Below, piece after piece: positions 6,921 to 16,611 of a stretch of 64,000 nucleotides of DNA (its first letter is position 1; every line of letters begins with the position of its first letter). The stretch lies in the NCBI GenBank assembly GCA_964408085.1, contig CAYOYB010000011.1:1-64000 (forward strand). The letters run 5' to 3'. The DNA is from CAJLIR01 sp964408085 (GTDB lineage: Bacteria; Bacillota_I; Bacilli_A; RF39; UBA660). A program made the translations under genes and the position numbers. The notes beneath the pieces were generated by a model. That model did no database searches. It had not been told where the DNA came from and worked only from the letters and a program-made list of their open reading frames with translations.

Positions 6921-9206
6921 ATGGCAAAGAAAAAGAAAAGAAAAGAGGATAAAAAAAGTAGTAGTAATTTCAAAGTAGAATTTATTGGAATATTATTAGT
7001 TTTAGGGGCTATTATTGGATTTGTACCATACAATGGTTTTATTGGAAATTTAATTAAAGCATTTGCCATTTTTTTATTTGGAGCTTGGTATTGGATATTT
7101 TTAGTATCAATCTTTGCAATTGGTGGCTATATGATTATAAAACGTGAAAGTGTTAAATTTTTTAGTGTAAAATTAATTGGTTTTTACATGCTTGTCTTAA
7201 GTATCTTAGTGTTTGCTCATTCAACTTATATTGAAAGACAATTTCCTGATGGTACAAATTTAGTTTCTAATTTAAATGAAATGGAAGTTATAAAAGAAAC
7301 AGTTGACAATTTTATGGCATCAATTAATGAAATAAAAGAACCTCAAGGTGGAGGAATTATTGGTGCAAGTGTATCAGTTCTATTCTTTAATCTATTTGGA
7401 ACACAAGCAATATGGATTGTTGTAATTACAATTGCTTTAGGAGGATTTGTTTTATTTACAGGTTTCTCAATTATCGATTTTATTAAGAATACGTCTAATA
7501 AGGCTAAAGAAAAAATGCTTCAAGGTAAAGAGAAAAAAGATAAAAAAGAGATTGCTAAAGCAGAAGAAAAATTTGAAAATGATAATAAAATTGTTGTATC
7601 TAGTGTTGATGAATTAATTCATATTAATGATGAAAAAATTGATGATAAGATAGATAAAAATGATAATGTTGAAAACAAGATTGTTGAAAAAAATGTTTCT
7701 AGCTTAGAAGAAGTATCTAATGTGGTAATTAATGATGATATTTATGAAGAAAATAAGGGTTATGTATTTCCATCTCTTAATTTATTAGCAAAACCATCTA
7801 GAAGTAAAACAACTGAAAATCAAGAAAGCATTAAGCATAATGTTCCAATTTTGATTCAAGTTTTGAAAGATTTTGGAATTGAAGGAAAAATCATTGCTGC
7901 TAATATTGGACCATCAGTTACACAATATGAACTTGAGATAAAAGCTGGAACAAAGGTAAGCAAATTATTAGGAATTCATCGTGAAATAGCTTTAGCTTTA
8001 GCTGCTAAAGAAGTTAGAATTCAAGCACCAATTCCTGGTAAAAGCACAATTGGTATTGAGATACCTAATAAAAGTATTTCAATGGTAGTTGTTCGTGAAA
8101 TTTTAGAACGTGTACCTAAATCTTTAGATGATAGCAAATTACTTGTAACACTAGGTAAATCTATTGATAATAACCCTGTTTGGTGTGAAATAAATAAAAC
8201 ACCACATTTATTAGTAGCAGGTTCAACAGGTAGTGGTAAATCAGTTTGTATTAATAGTATAATTGTTTCCATTTTAATGCGTGCTAAACCAGAAGAAGTA
8301 AAACTTGTATTAGTTGACCCAAAAAAAGTTGAATTATCAATGTATAATGGTGTTCCACATTTATTAGCGCCAGTTGTAACAGATCCTAAAAAAGCTAATA
8401 TTGCTCTTAAAAAAATTGTTGTTGAAATGGAGCGAAGATATGATGCTTTTAGTGAAAGTGGAACTAAAAATATTGCTGGTTACAACAAATATATTGAAAA
8501 GAAAAACGAAACTTTACCTGATGGAGAAAAACTACGAAAAATACCTTATATTGTAGTTATTATTGATGAACTTGCTGATTTAATGTTAGTTGCTGCAAAA
8601 GAAGTTGAAGATTCAATAATGCGTATTACACAAATGGCTAGAGCGGCAGGAATTCATTTAATTGTAGCTACACAAAGACCATCTACTGACGTTATTACTG
8701 GTGTTGTAAAGGCTAATATTCCATCACGTATATCTTTTGCAGTTTCTAGTAGTATTGATTCTCGTACTATTTTGGATATGACAGGTGCTGAAAAGTTATT
8801 AGGTAAAGGTGATATGTTATTTTTACCACAAGGTGAAAATACACCAATAAGAGTTCAAGGAACTTATATTTCAGAAGATGAGATTAGCGCAGTTGTTGAT
8901 CATGTTGTTAACCAACAAAAAGCGCATTATGATGAAACACTTCTAATGGATGAAGAGGAAATGCACGCTACTACTAATGTAGAATCAAGTGACGATGCTG
9001 ATGAACCATTATATAACGAAATTGTTGAATTTGTGGTAATGCAAGGTAAGGCTAGTGCTTCTTTATTACAAAGAAGATTTCGCTTAGGTTATAACCGTGC
9101 TGCACGTGTTATAGATTTACTAGAGGAAAGAGGTATAATTGGTCCTAATAATGGTTCTAAACCTCGTGAGGTTTTAGTAAAATTAAATAATAATGATGAC
9201 GAATAA
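6921..9206 (+). CDS. ftsK: FtsK/SpoIIIE DNA translocase
   Basis: 761 residues with AGGAGGT upstream and a TGATATACT extended -10 at 6887-6895. Pumps chromosomal DNA through the division septum and coordinates dimer resolution. Four hydrophobic segments occupy ~20-185, a charged linker ~190-280, then the motor domain with Walker A GSTGSGKS (~434), Walker B VVIIDELADL (~543), ITQMARAAGIHLIVATQRPS, and a C-terminal winged-helix gamma domain (~690-755, RRFRLGYNRAARVIDLLEE) that reads KOPS-like DNA sites. All motifs are intact and the length is typical. Confidence 0.97.
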   Translation: MAKKKKRKEDKKSSSNFKVEFIGILLVLGAIIGFVPYNGFIGNLIKAFAIFLFGAWYWIFLVSIFAIGGYMIIKRESVKFFSVKLIGFYMLVLSILVFAHSTYIERQFPDGTNLVSNLNEMEVIKETVDNFMASINEIKEPQGGGIIGASVSVLFFNLFGTQAIWIVVITIALGGFVLFTGFSIIDFIKNTSNKAKEKMLQGKEKKDKKEIAKAEEKFENDNKIVVSSVDELIHINDEKIDDKIDKNDNVENKIVEKNVSSLEEVSNVVINDDIYEENKGYVFPSLNLLAKPSRSKTTENQESIKHNVPILIQVLKDFGIEGKIIAANIGPSVTQYELEIKAGTKVSKLLGIHREIALALAAKEVRIQAPIPGKSTIGIEIPNKSISMVVVREILERVPKSLDDSKLLVTLGKSIDNNPVWCEINKTPHLLVAGSTGSGKSVCINSIIVSILMRAKPEEVKLVLVDPKKVELSMYNGVPHLLAPVVTDPKKANIALKKIVVEMERRYDAFSESGTKNIAGYNKYIEKKNETLPDGEKLRKIPYIVVIIDELADLMLVAAKEVEDSIMRITQMARAAGIHLIVATQRPSTDVITGVVKANIPSRISFAVSSSIDSRTILDMTGAEKLLGKGDMLFLPQGENTPIRVQGTYISEDEISAVVDHVVNQQKAHYDETLLMDEEEMHATTNVESSDDADEPLYNEIVEFVVMQGKASASLLQRRFRLGYNRAARVIDLLEERGIIGPNNGSKPREVLVKLNNNDDE

Positions 9207-9256
9207 TTGACTTTATAGTTTGGATATAGTAAGATTAGTTCAAATGGAGGAGAATT

Positions 9257-11188
9257 ATGGAAAAAAAGAAAAAAATTGGTCTACCAATTATAATTGGTAT
9301 AGTTGTTATTGTAGTTATCGCAATAGTTTTATTTATTGTATTGAAAGGTAAAGGTAATAAATTAGGTAGTATTGAAAAAACGCAAAGTGTAAGTAAGGCT
9401 TATGAATTGATTTCTAATGATTATCAATCTATTGATTGCGCTGAAAAATGTAAATATCTTTATGGTTATAAAGGTGAAGATAAATTAACAGGAAAATTTG
9501 ATTTTTTTGATGAATCAGGTAAAAAAATAGGTGAATTTGATTTATCTAAAGTTGATCCAAAACTTGCTGTAACTTTTGATATTGAAGATATCGCTGATAG
9601 CTATTTTATCGCAAGCTATTTAGTTGCAGGTGAATTAGATTATAAATACGTTGTTTATAATATGAAAGGTAAAGTATTATTAGAAGCTAGTGATGCAGAA
9701 AAATTAACTAATAAATATTTTACTGCTACTGATGATGATAAAAAATATATTTTTGATAATAGTGGTAAGGTTATTTATGAGGATATTGAAAACGCTAATG
9801 TCTATAATGATAAATATATAACATTTAGAACAAATAAAGTTGATAAAGTTATCGATGAAAATGCGAAAGAAATTTTATCAGGTTATACTATTTCAAAAGT
9901 TATATTAGATGAAAATGATGAAATTGATTATTTAATCATTAAAAATACTGAAGAATCAGTATATAATTATTACAATATAAAAGAAAATAGTAAAAAAGGT
10001 GATTCTTTTACTAATTATACAACTGAAGATGACAAAGTAATTATTACTAAAAAAGTTGATTCTAAGAGTAAAAAATTTGTTTTAAATTCAAATGGAGAAC
10101 AAGTAGAATATGTTACTGGTGAAATAGATTCAAAAGATACTGATGCATATTATGATAAATTTAAAGAAAAAATTGATTCTGAAAAATATGGTATATTTAA
10201 ATCAGTTTTAAATGCAGAGGATCAAAATTATATTTTAGTTGATGATAAAAGTGCAAATAAATTTGGTGTTTTAGATGTATCTAAAGGTGAATTTAAAGAA
10301 TTAGGTACATATAAAGAAAATTCTGGCCGTCGTTTAAATTTAAAGAAATTATCTACAAATAATAAGTTAGAAGGAAATGACGATATCATTTATTCTATTG
10401 AATGTACAACTTATTATTGTGATAATAATATTACTACTATTTATAATTTCAGTAAAAATGAATTATTAGTTTCAAGAGATGGTTCTGAAAAATCGCCAAT
10501 TTATTCTTATAAATTATATGATAATGGTTATTATGTAATTAAAACAGCATCGTCAAAATTAGATGATTCAAATACTTATTTCTTATATAATGAAAAAGAT
10601 GAAGAATTATTTAATAGCGAAAATGATATAAAATTAATTGATAGTAAGGTAACTTATTATAGTTCGTCTATTAGTGATACTGGTAAAATCAATCTATATA
10701 GTTTGAAAGAAAAGAAAGTTATTAATTTAGATTCTGATGACGAAGTTATCAGTGTATCAAGTCAAAAATTTGAAGATAATATATTATATCAATTTGTTAA
10801 TGGTAACAATACCTATTTAGTAAATGAAGATGGCGAAGTTACTAAATTAGAAGGAACATACAAATCAAATGATGGTATTGGTATTTATTTATCAAGTGAT
10901 AATAAAGTTTCTTACTATAATGTATTTACTAAAGATACTTCTAGTTATGAACTAGGTAAAAACGAATCAACTAATGGTAGTACAGGCAAAGAATTAGTTC
11001 CATATAGAAATGCGCTTTTTGTTAATAATTCATATGACAATACTTTTAAAGTTATTGGTGTAAACGGTAAAGTTTTACTAGAAAAGAAAGATTTACAAAT
11101 TCATAGTGTTTCTAAAAGGGATGATGGTAGTATATTAGTTACAGTTATAGATAAAGATGATAATAAGGGTATATATATTGTTAGATAA
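9257..11188 (+). CDS. Membrane-anchored extracytoplasmic protein with repeated beta units
   Basis: 643 residues, TGGAGGAG ribosome-binding site. A short basic head (MEKKKKIG) and one membrane helix at ~8-30 are followed by ~610 residues outside the membrane. That part is rich in D, K, N, S and Y, with recurrent strand-turn patterns such as YNMKGKVLLE, FDNSGKVIYE, NEDGEVTKLE and VNGKVLLEKK spaced irregularly. These resemble WG-type or propeller-like repeats, suggesting a beta-rich surface protein. I do not recognise the family. It lies 50 bases after ftsK and has its own terminator, so it may be cotranscribed with ftsK. Confidence 0.6.
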   Translation: MEKKKKIGLPIIIGIVVIVVIAIVLFIVLKGKGNKLGSIEKTQSVSKAYELISNDYQSIDCAEKCKYLYGYKGEDKLTGKFDFFDESGKKIGEFDLSKVDPKLAVTFDIEDIADSYFIASYLVAGELDYKYVVYNMKGKVLLEASDAEKLTNKYFTATDDDKKYIFDNSGKVIYEDIENANVYNDKYITFRTNKVDKVIDENAKEILSGYTISKVILDENDEIDYLIIKNTEESVYNYYNIKENSKKGDSFTNYTTEDDKVIITKKVDSKSKKFVLNSNGEQVEYVTGEIDSKDTDAYYDKFKEKIDSEKYGIFKSVLNAEDQNYILVDDKSANKFGVLDVSKGEFKELGTYKENSGRRLNLKKLSTNNKLEGNDDIIYSIECTTYYCDNNITTIYNFSKNELLVSRDGSEKSPIYSYKLYDNGYYVIKTASSKLDDSNTYFLYNEKDEELFNSENDIKLIDSKVTYYSSSISDTGKINLYSLKEKKVINLDSDDEVISVSSQKFEDNILYQFVNGNNTYLVNEDGEVTKLEGTYKSNDGIGIYLSSDNKVSYYNVFTKDTSSYELGKNESTNGSTGKELVPYRNALFVNNSYDNTFKVIGVNGKVLLEKKDLQIHSVSKRDDGSILVTVIDKDDNKGIYIVR

Positions 11189-11198
11189 TTAAATAATA

Positions 11199-11232
11199 AA
11201 AATAGAATTGTAAAGCAATTCTATTTTATTTT
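11199..11232 (+). terminator. Intrinsic terminator
   Basis: Perfect 12-bp stem AAAATAGAATTG (11199-11210) with CAATTCTATTTT (11216-11227), 5-base loop, T-rich tail. Confidence 0.9.
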
Positions 11233-11240
11233 AATTTGGA

Positions 11241-11269
11241 TTGATTTAGAATTATTGTTTTGGTATAAT
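11241..11269 (+). promoter_or_regulatory. Promoter of 11297-13670
   Basis: TTGATT (11241-11246), 17-base spacer, extended -10 TGGTATAAT (11261-11269), 28 bases before the ATG. Confidence 0.75.
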
Positions 11270-11296
11270 GAATACTAGTTGATAGGAGCGTTGTGA

Positions 11297-12616
11297 ATGA
11301 AAAAAAGGGTTCTTAATAAACAAAAAGTATTTATTTTTATAAGCATTGTTTTTATAAGTCTTTGTATTTTATTTTATGGTTTTAGATTTATATATTACTA
11401 TCGAAAGTTCCATAAAAAAACTGATAATGGGCAAACAATTCAATTACTTTCTAATGCTATAAGAAGTAATAATGAACCAGTTACACTTGGAGATGGTTTA
11501 TATAGTGTTGGAAATGAATTTATATTTAAAGGTGCGTCTGTTAATAATTATTTAATGTATTCTGGATTATTATGGCGAATTATTAAAATTAATAATGATG
11601 GTTCAATTAATTTGGTTACCGATAAAAATATGAATGAATTTATGTGGGGAACAGTAGGATCTAACTATAATAATAGCCAGGTAAAAAAATGGTTAAATAA
11701 AAGTGACGATAATACGGGTATTTTCTACCGAAATTTATATAATCCTGAAACTTATTTGCAACCTAATTTATTGTGTTTAGACAATGCTTCAAGTTTATCT
11801 AGCTTTAAATGTGAAAAAATACTTACTGATGATTATGTTGGAATGCTTAATGTAATGGATTATACAAATAGTATTGTTGATGATGAAACCTATTTAAATA
11901 TAAATGATGAGTATTGGCTTTTAACAATGGTTGATAGTAGCAATGCTTGGTTTGTAGATTCTGATAAAGTATCTAAAACAGCTATAACAGATTCTTATGG
12001 TATTAGACCAACTATAACACTTAATGCAACTGTTTCTTATGAAAGCGGTGATGGTACTATTGATAATCCATATACAATTGGCTATAATGAGGGATTGTCA
12101 TTAGGTAGTCATGTTAAATTAGGCAGTGATATTTGGATTGTCTATGAGATTAATAATGATAATGTTCGTTTAGCTCTAGCTGGCTATGTTGATAACGGAA
12201 GTGCAACTTATAAGTTTGGCACTAACAATAATTATTCACCAACTACAGCAGGAAATTTAGGATATTATTTGAATAATAATCTTTATGAAAGTTTACCATA
12301 TAAAGATTTGATTATTAATAACGATTGGTATATTGGTTCTTATGATGATGACTTTACAAATATATATGAGGATAAAGTTTCAGCTAAGATAGGTTTATAT
12401 AATATAGCAGATATTAAATTAAATAATGATACAAAAAATTATTATATGCTTACAAGTGGTAGTGATAATAAGGTTTTTGCTTTTGATATGAGTGGTTATA
12501 TGTTTGAATCTGTGGCAACGCAAAATCGCCTTATCAAGCCAGCAATTACAATTAGAAAAAATAAAATAGTTAGTGGTAGTGGAACACTAAGTGATCCATA
12601 TATATTGGAGGGTTAA
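11297..12616 (+). CDS. Membrane-anchored protein with two C-type-lectin/DUF6273-like domains
   Basis: 439 residues, AGGAG upstream. One membrane helix at ~10-33, then two homologous halves. Each opens with a segment describing a 'lyrical' strand pattern (YSGLLWRIIKINNDGSINLV; DIWIVYEINNDNVRLALAG) and closes with a linker of the form S/G-G-x-GT-x-D/N/S-P-Y-x-I (SGDGTIDNPYTIG near 255, GSGTLSDPYILEG at the end). The end of the first domain (AWFVDSDKVSKT then SYGIRPTITLN) aligns by eye with the variable end of the pilin at 22942 (IEVWHVDSSGVL then RYGVRPVITVS). Here the codons are ordinary A+T-rich ones, so this copy is static. Probable surface-exposed binding or folding module; function unknown. 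Confidence 0.65.
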   Translation: MKKRVLNKQKVFIFISIVFISLCILFYGFRFIYYYRKFHKKTDNGQTIQLLSNAIRSNNEPVTLGDGLYSVGNEFIFKGASVNNYLMYSGLLWRIIKINNDGSINLVTDKNMNEFMWGTVGSNYNNSQVKKWLNKSDDNTGIFYRNLYNPETYLQPNLLCLDNASSLSSFKCEKILTDDYVGMLNVMDYTNSIVDDETYLNINDEYWLLTMVDSSNAWFVDSDKVSKTAITDSYGIRPTITLNATVSYESGDGTIDNPYTIGYNEGLSLGSHVKLGSDIWIVYEINNDNVRLALAGYVDNGSATYKFGTNNNYSPTTAGNLGYYLNNNLYESLPYKDLIINNDWYIGSYDDDFTNIYEDKVSAKIGLYNIADIKLNNDTKNYYMLTSGSDNKVFAFDMSGYMFESVATQNRLIKPAITIRKNKIVSGSGTLSDPYILEG

Positions 12617-12617
12617 T

Positions 12618-13670
12618 ATGAACGAAAATAATAACGAAAATTTAACACAACCTAAAAAAAAGAAAAAAGTTTATAGGTTAACAATTCTTTTTGCTGTTTT
12701 AGATTTATGTGCGATTATTTGTTTTATTGTAGTATATTTTACTCCCTTAAAAGGTTTGGTTATAACAACTGCTTTAAATACAATGACGCATAAATATTTA
12801 GCTTATGTATTTTATAGTGATAAAATGGTACAAGAAGTTTTAAATTCTAATTATTCAATCCCTGTCAATGAAAATGTAGATTTAGATCAAATTGTAATCG
12901 ATACTTCTGAAAAAACACGTTATGATTCTCCTGAAGATGAGGAAATTCTAAAACGTGATCCAGGTAATGATGATTATAAAATTATTGATGTTGAGATTGG
13001 AAATAATAAAGGTTATTTAGTAGCAATATATGATCCTTCACGAGTTCATTTAATTACTAAGGAAGTTCTTGGAACTAAATTAGGTGAAAAAACAATTGAT
13101 ATGTGTAAGCGTTATAATGGTTTAGTATGTATTAATGGTGGAGGATTCTTAGAAGAAGATGGTTGGGGAATTGGTTCGCCAATGGGTTATGTTGTTAATA
13201 ATGGTGAAATTATTTGGTCTTCTGGTTATAATCCTAATGCCCAATTAATTGCGATGACAAATGATAATAAATTACTTCTTACAATAGATTCAGCTGAAAA
13301 TGCGATTGCTAATAGTAATGTTCGTGATGCTTTAGAGTTTGGCCCATTTTTAATTGTTAATGGTACGCCAATGACGACAGTTGGTGATGGTGGTTATGGA
13401 AGATCACCTCGTGTTGCGATAGCTCAAAGAAAAGATGGAATTATTTTATTCTTAGTAGTTGATGGAAGTGCTTTATATGTTGATGGGGCAACGTTAACAG
13501 AAATGATTGATTTACTAATGCGATATGGTGCTCATAATGCAGCTAATTTAGATGGTGGAAATTCTTCAACCTTAATTGTTAATGGTGAAACTTATAATAA
13601 ATTGATGCCAAATGCAGCTAAAACAGGTGGAAGATATGTCGTTAATGGTTGGGCTTTATTGCCAAAATAG
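12618..13670 (+). CDS. Phosphodiester glycosidase family protein (NAGPA/DUF2233 domain)
   Basis: 350 residues from the ATG at 12618, one base after the preceding stop, with GGAGGG upstream; a longer frame from 12591 would have no ribosome-binding site. A basic head and one membrane helix (~20-42) anchor it. The domain (~125-350) shows NAGPA/DUF2233 features: CINGGGFLEEDGWG, GPFLIVNGTP, GRSPRVAIAQ, FLVVDG and NLDGGNSSTLIVNG. Related proteins cleave GlcNAc-1-phosphodiester or modify exopolysaccharide, and some family members act in envelope polymer metabolism. Translational coupling links it to the two-domain protein before it. Substrate unknown. Confidence 0.85.
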   Translation: MNENNNENLTQPKKKKKVYRLTILFAVLDLCAIICFIVVYFTPLKGLVITTALNTMTHKYLAYVFYSDKMVQEVLNSNYSIPVNENVDLDQIVIDTSEKTRYDSPEDEEILKRDPGNDDYKIIDVEIGNNKGYLVAIYDPSRVHLITKEVLGTKLGEKTIDMCKRYNGLVCINGGGFLEEDGWGIGSPMGYVVNNGEIIWSSGYNPNAQLIAMTNDNKLLLTIDSAENAIANSNVRDALEFGPFLIVNGTPMTTVGDGGYGRSPRVAIAQRKDGIILFLVVDGSALYVDGATLTEMIDLLMRYGAHNAANLDGGNSSTLIVNGETYNKLMPNAAKTGGRYVVNGWALLPK

Positions 13671-13682
13671 TTAAAAATTTTT

Positions 13683-13711
13683 AAAAAGTTATAAAAAATA
13701 TAACTTTTTTT
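13683..13711 (+). terminator. Intrinsic terminator
   Basis: AAAAAGTTATA (13683-13693) pairs with TATAACTTTTT (13699-13709), five-base loop and T run. Confidence 0.85.
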
Positions 13712-13772
13712 CATTAAAAAAAAGGATTTTAAAAACTTTTGTTGTATATTTATATATAGGGAGTGTGAATAT

Positions 13773-15530
13773 ATGCTTAGTAATGAACAAATCAATAATA
13801 TTAGAAGTAGTGTTAATATTGTAGATATTGTATCTAGCTATATTCCACTAACTAAAAAGGGAAAAAACTATTTTGGTACTTGTCCATTTCACCCAGATAG
13901 TGATCCAAGTTTTTGTGTATCAGAAGAAAAACAAATTTATACATGTTTCTCTTGTAAAGCTACTGGTAATGTTTTGCATTTTATTATGAATTATGAAAAT
14001 GTATCATTTAAAGAAGCTATAAAGATAGTTGCTGATAAGGTAGGTATTAATGTTGATATAGCTGAGACTAGGCATTTGCCTAATAAAAATGGTAAATTAT
14101 TTGATATATATGATGTTGCTAGTAAATTTTATCAAAATAATATTAATACAGTTAATGGAGAAAAAGCCAAAAATTATTTATATAATAGAGGTTTTACTGA
14201 TGAAATTATTAAAGAATTTATGATTGGTCTTTCCCTTACTAATCGTGATTTATTAACAAAGATTTTAATAAATAATAAAAATTCTTATGATGATATGTTA
14301 AAAAGTGGTTTAATTGTTAAAAATAATTATGGTTATAGTGATATTTATAATAATCGAATTATGTTTCCAATTTGGGATATTACTGGTAAGGTAGTTGGAT
14401 TTAGTGGTAGAACTTTTAATGGTGAGGATACAACTAAGTATGCGAAATATATTAATACTAAGGAAACCCCAATCTTTAAAAAAGGCGAACTTTTATATAA
14501 TTACCATCGAGCTAAGAATGCTTGTCGTCAAAAAAATTTCACAGTTCTTGTAGAAGGCCAACTTGATTTAATTAGAATATATAGTATTGGTGTATCTAAT
14601 GTAGTAGCAACGATGGGAACAGCATTTACTAAGGAACATGCTTTACTTGTAAAAAGGTTGGCTAAAGATGTTATTATATGTTTTGATGGTGATGGTGCTG
14701 GTGAAAAAGCTACTCTAGCTTGTGGTAATGAACTTGAAACCTTAGGAATCACACCCAAAATTATTCGTTTAGAAGATTCTTTGGATCCTGATGAATATAT
14801 TAAAAAATATGGTAAGGAGAGATTTTTAGAAAAAATTGATAATCCTATCAGTTTTATGGATTTTAAATTATCATTTTATAAAAATGATAAAAATTTAAAT
14901 AATAATAATGATATTGCCAAATACGTCAATACAATGATTAATGAATTAGCTAAAATAGATGATGATATATTAAAAGAACTAACTTTAAAAAAACTTAGCT
15001 TAGAATCAAAATTAGATATTGAATTTTTACGAAATAGTTTAAATAATAAAAAGGTATTAGTAAAAAAGGATGTTAAAGTAGTAACTCCACAAATTAAAGA
15101 AAATAAATATGAGTTAGCTACTAAGTATTTGATTTATTATATGTTAAAAGATAAGAAGGCTATAAAACTTTATAATAATTCTAAGGTTTTTATTCCAAAT
15201 GAAAAGTATCGTTTTTTAGCTAAAGAAATTAGTTGTTTTTATCTAAATAATGGTTTTATTAAAGTAGCTGATTTAATGAATTCATTTGTTAATGAGCCAG
15301 AAATTATTAAATTAATTGGAGAAATAGAAAAACTTGAGTTAAGTGATGATTATGATTTAAAAAAGATAAATGATTGTCTTAATGTTTTAAAACAATATAC
15401 AATAAATAATGAAACAAGAAATTTGGACAAACAGTTACATAGTACTAATAGTCATGATGAAAAAATAGCGTTAGCTCAAAAATTATTAGATTTAAAAAAA
15501 GAACAAAGTAATGGTATGGAGGAAAAATAG
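13773..15530 (+). CDS. dnaG: DNA primase
   Basis: 585 residues, GGGAGTG upstream. Synthesises RNA primers at the replication fork. The N-terminal CHC2 zinc finger is clear (CPFHPDSDPSF...YTCFSCKATGN, ~36-66). The catalytic core follows, with a TOPRIM domain (~255-345) showing VLVEGQLDLIRIY, the glutamate and the DxD in CFDGDGAGEKA, and LDPDEYIKKYG. The C-terminal part (~430-585) is helical, as expected for the helicase-binding domain. It immediately precedes rpoD, as in the macromolecular-synthesis operon of many Firmicutes; rpsU is not here. Confidence 0.97.
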   Translation: MLSNEQINNIRSSVNIVDIVSSYIPLTKKGKNYFGTCPFHPDSDPSFCVSEEKQIYTCFSCKATGNVLHFIMNYENVSFKEAIKIVADKVGINVDIAETRHLPNKNGKLFDIYDVASKFYQNNINTVNGEKAKNYLYNRGFTDEIIKEFMIGLSLTNRDLLTKILINNKNSYDDMLKSGLIVKNNYGYSDIYNNRIMFPIWDITGKVVGFSGRTFNGEDTTKYAKYINTKETPIFKKGELLYNYHRAKNACRQKNFTVLVEGQLDLIRIYSIGVSNVVATMGTAFTKEHALLVKRLAKDVIICFDGDGAGEKATLACGNELETLGITPKIIRLEDSLDPDEYIKKYGKERFLEKIDNPISFMDFKLSFYKNDKNLNNNNDIAKYVNTMINELAKIDDDILKELTLKKLSLESKLDIEFLRNSLNNKKVLVKKDVKVVTPQIKENKYELATKYLIYYMLKDKKAIKLYNNSKVFIPNEKYRFLAKEISCFYLNNGFIKVADLMNSFVNEPEIIKLIGEIEKLELSDDYDLKKINDCLNVLKQYTINNETRNLDKQLHSTNSHDEKIALAQKLLDLKKEQSNGMEEK

Positions 15531-15531
15531 T

Positions 15532-16611
15532 ATGAATGAAATTAAAACATTTGAGGAAAGAAAAAATGAACTTGTAAAAAATGGAAAAGAAAAAGGATTT
15601 ATTACTTATGAAGAATTGGCTAATGCTTTAAAGGGATTAGATTTAGATTCTGATTCTTTAGATGAATTATATAATTTATTTAATGAAAATAATATCGCTA
15701 TTGTTTCAGAAGACGATGATGATTCTAATGGTGGAGTGGATAAATTATTATTAGATGATAATGATCTTACTAAAGATTTAACTATTAATGACCCTGTTAG
15801 AATGTATTTAAAGGAAATTGGTCAAATTAAGTTATTAACAATGGATGAAGAGTTAAAATTAGCTGATCGTATTTTAGCTGGAGATGAAACAGCTAAGTCA
15901 ATATTAGCAGAAGCAAATTTACGTTTAGTTGTTAGTATTGCAAAAAGATATGTTGGAAGAGGAATGTTATTTCTTGACTTAATTCAAGAAGGTAATATTG
16001 GTTTAATGAAAGCAGTAGAAAAATTTGATGTATCTAAAGGATATAAATTTTCAACTTATGCTACTTGGTGGATTAGACAAGCTATTACTCGTGCTATAGC
16101 TGACCAAGCAAGAACAATCAGAGTACCAGTTCATATGGTTGAAACAATTAATAAATTAGCTCGTGTTCAAAGACAATTAACATTGGAACTTAATCGTGAA
16201 CCTAGCGAAGAAGAACTGGCTAAAAAAATGAATATTTCAATTGATAAAATAAGAGATATTTATAAAATTTCTCAAGAACCAGTTAGCTTAGAAACACCAA
16301 TTGGCGAGGAAGATGATTCGCATTTGGGCGATTTTATAAAAGATGAGAGAAATATGAGTCCTGAAGAATATGCTGAAAATGAATTATTAAAAGATGAAAT
16401 TTCTGAAGTATTACTTACTTTAACAGAACGTGAAGAGAAGGTTATTCGTTTAAGATTTGGTCTTGAAGATGGTAAATCTAGAACACTAGAAGAAGTTGGT
16501 CAAATGTTTGGAGTTACACGTGAGAGAATTCGTCAAATTGAAGCTAAAGCATTACGAAAATTACGTCATCCATCACGTTCTAGAAAATTAAAAGATTATA
16601 TGAGTGATTAA
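15532..16611 (+). CDS. rpoD: Housekeeping RNA polymerase sigma factor RpoD/SigA
   Basis: 359 residues from the ATG at 15532 (GGAGG at 15518-15522), two bases after the dnaG stop. Region 1.1 is short (~1-75) and acidic. Region 1.2 begins NDPVRMYLKEIGQIKLLT, region 2 includes LRLVVSIAKRYVGRGMLFLD, LIQEGNIGLMKAVEKFD and FSTYATWWIRQAITRAIADQ, region 3 GEEDDSHLGDFI, and region 4 LRFGLEDGKSRTLEEVGQ and VTRERIRQIEAKALRKLRHP. All -10 and -35 recognition residues look intact. This is the general sigma factor; the divergent paralogue is at 5802. Confidence 0.98.
   Translation: MNEIKTFEERKNELVKNGKEKGFITYEELANALKGLDLDSDSLDELYNLFNENNIAIVSEDDDDSNGGVDKLLLDDNDLTKDLTINDPVRMYLKEIGQIKLLTMDEELKLADRILAGDETAKSILAEANLRLVVSIAKRYVGRGMLFLDLIQEGNIGLMKAVEKFDVSKGYKFSTYATWWIRQAITRAIADQARTIRVPVHMVETINKLARVQRQLTLELNREPSEEELAKKMNISIDKIRDIYKISQEPVSLETPIGEEDDSHLGDFIKDERNMSPEEYAENELLKDEISEVLLTLTEREEKVIRLRFGLEDGKSRTLEEVGQMFGVTRERIRQIEAKALRKLRHPSRSRKLKDYMSD

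Noticed and set aside
7500..7720. Repetitive A/G-rich stretch in ftsK
   Set aside because: It encodes the charged FtsK linker in frame; low complexity, not a separate element.
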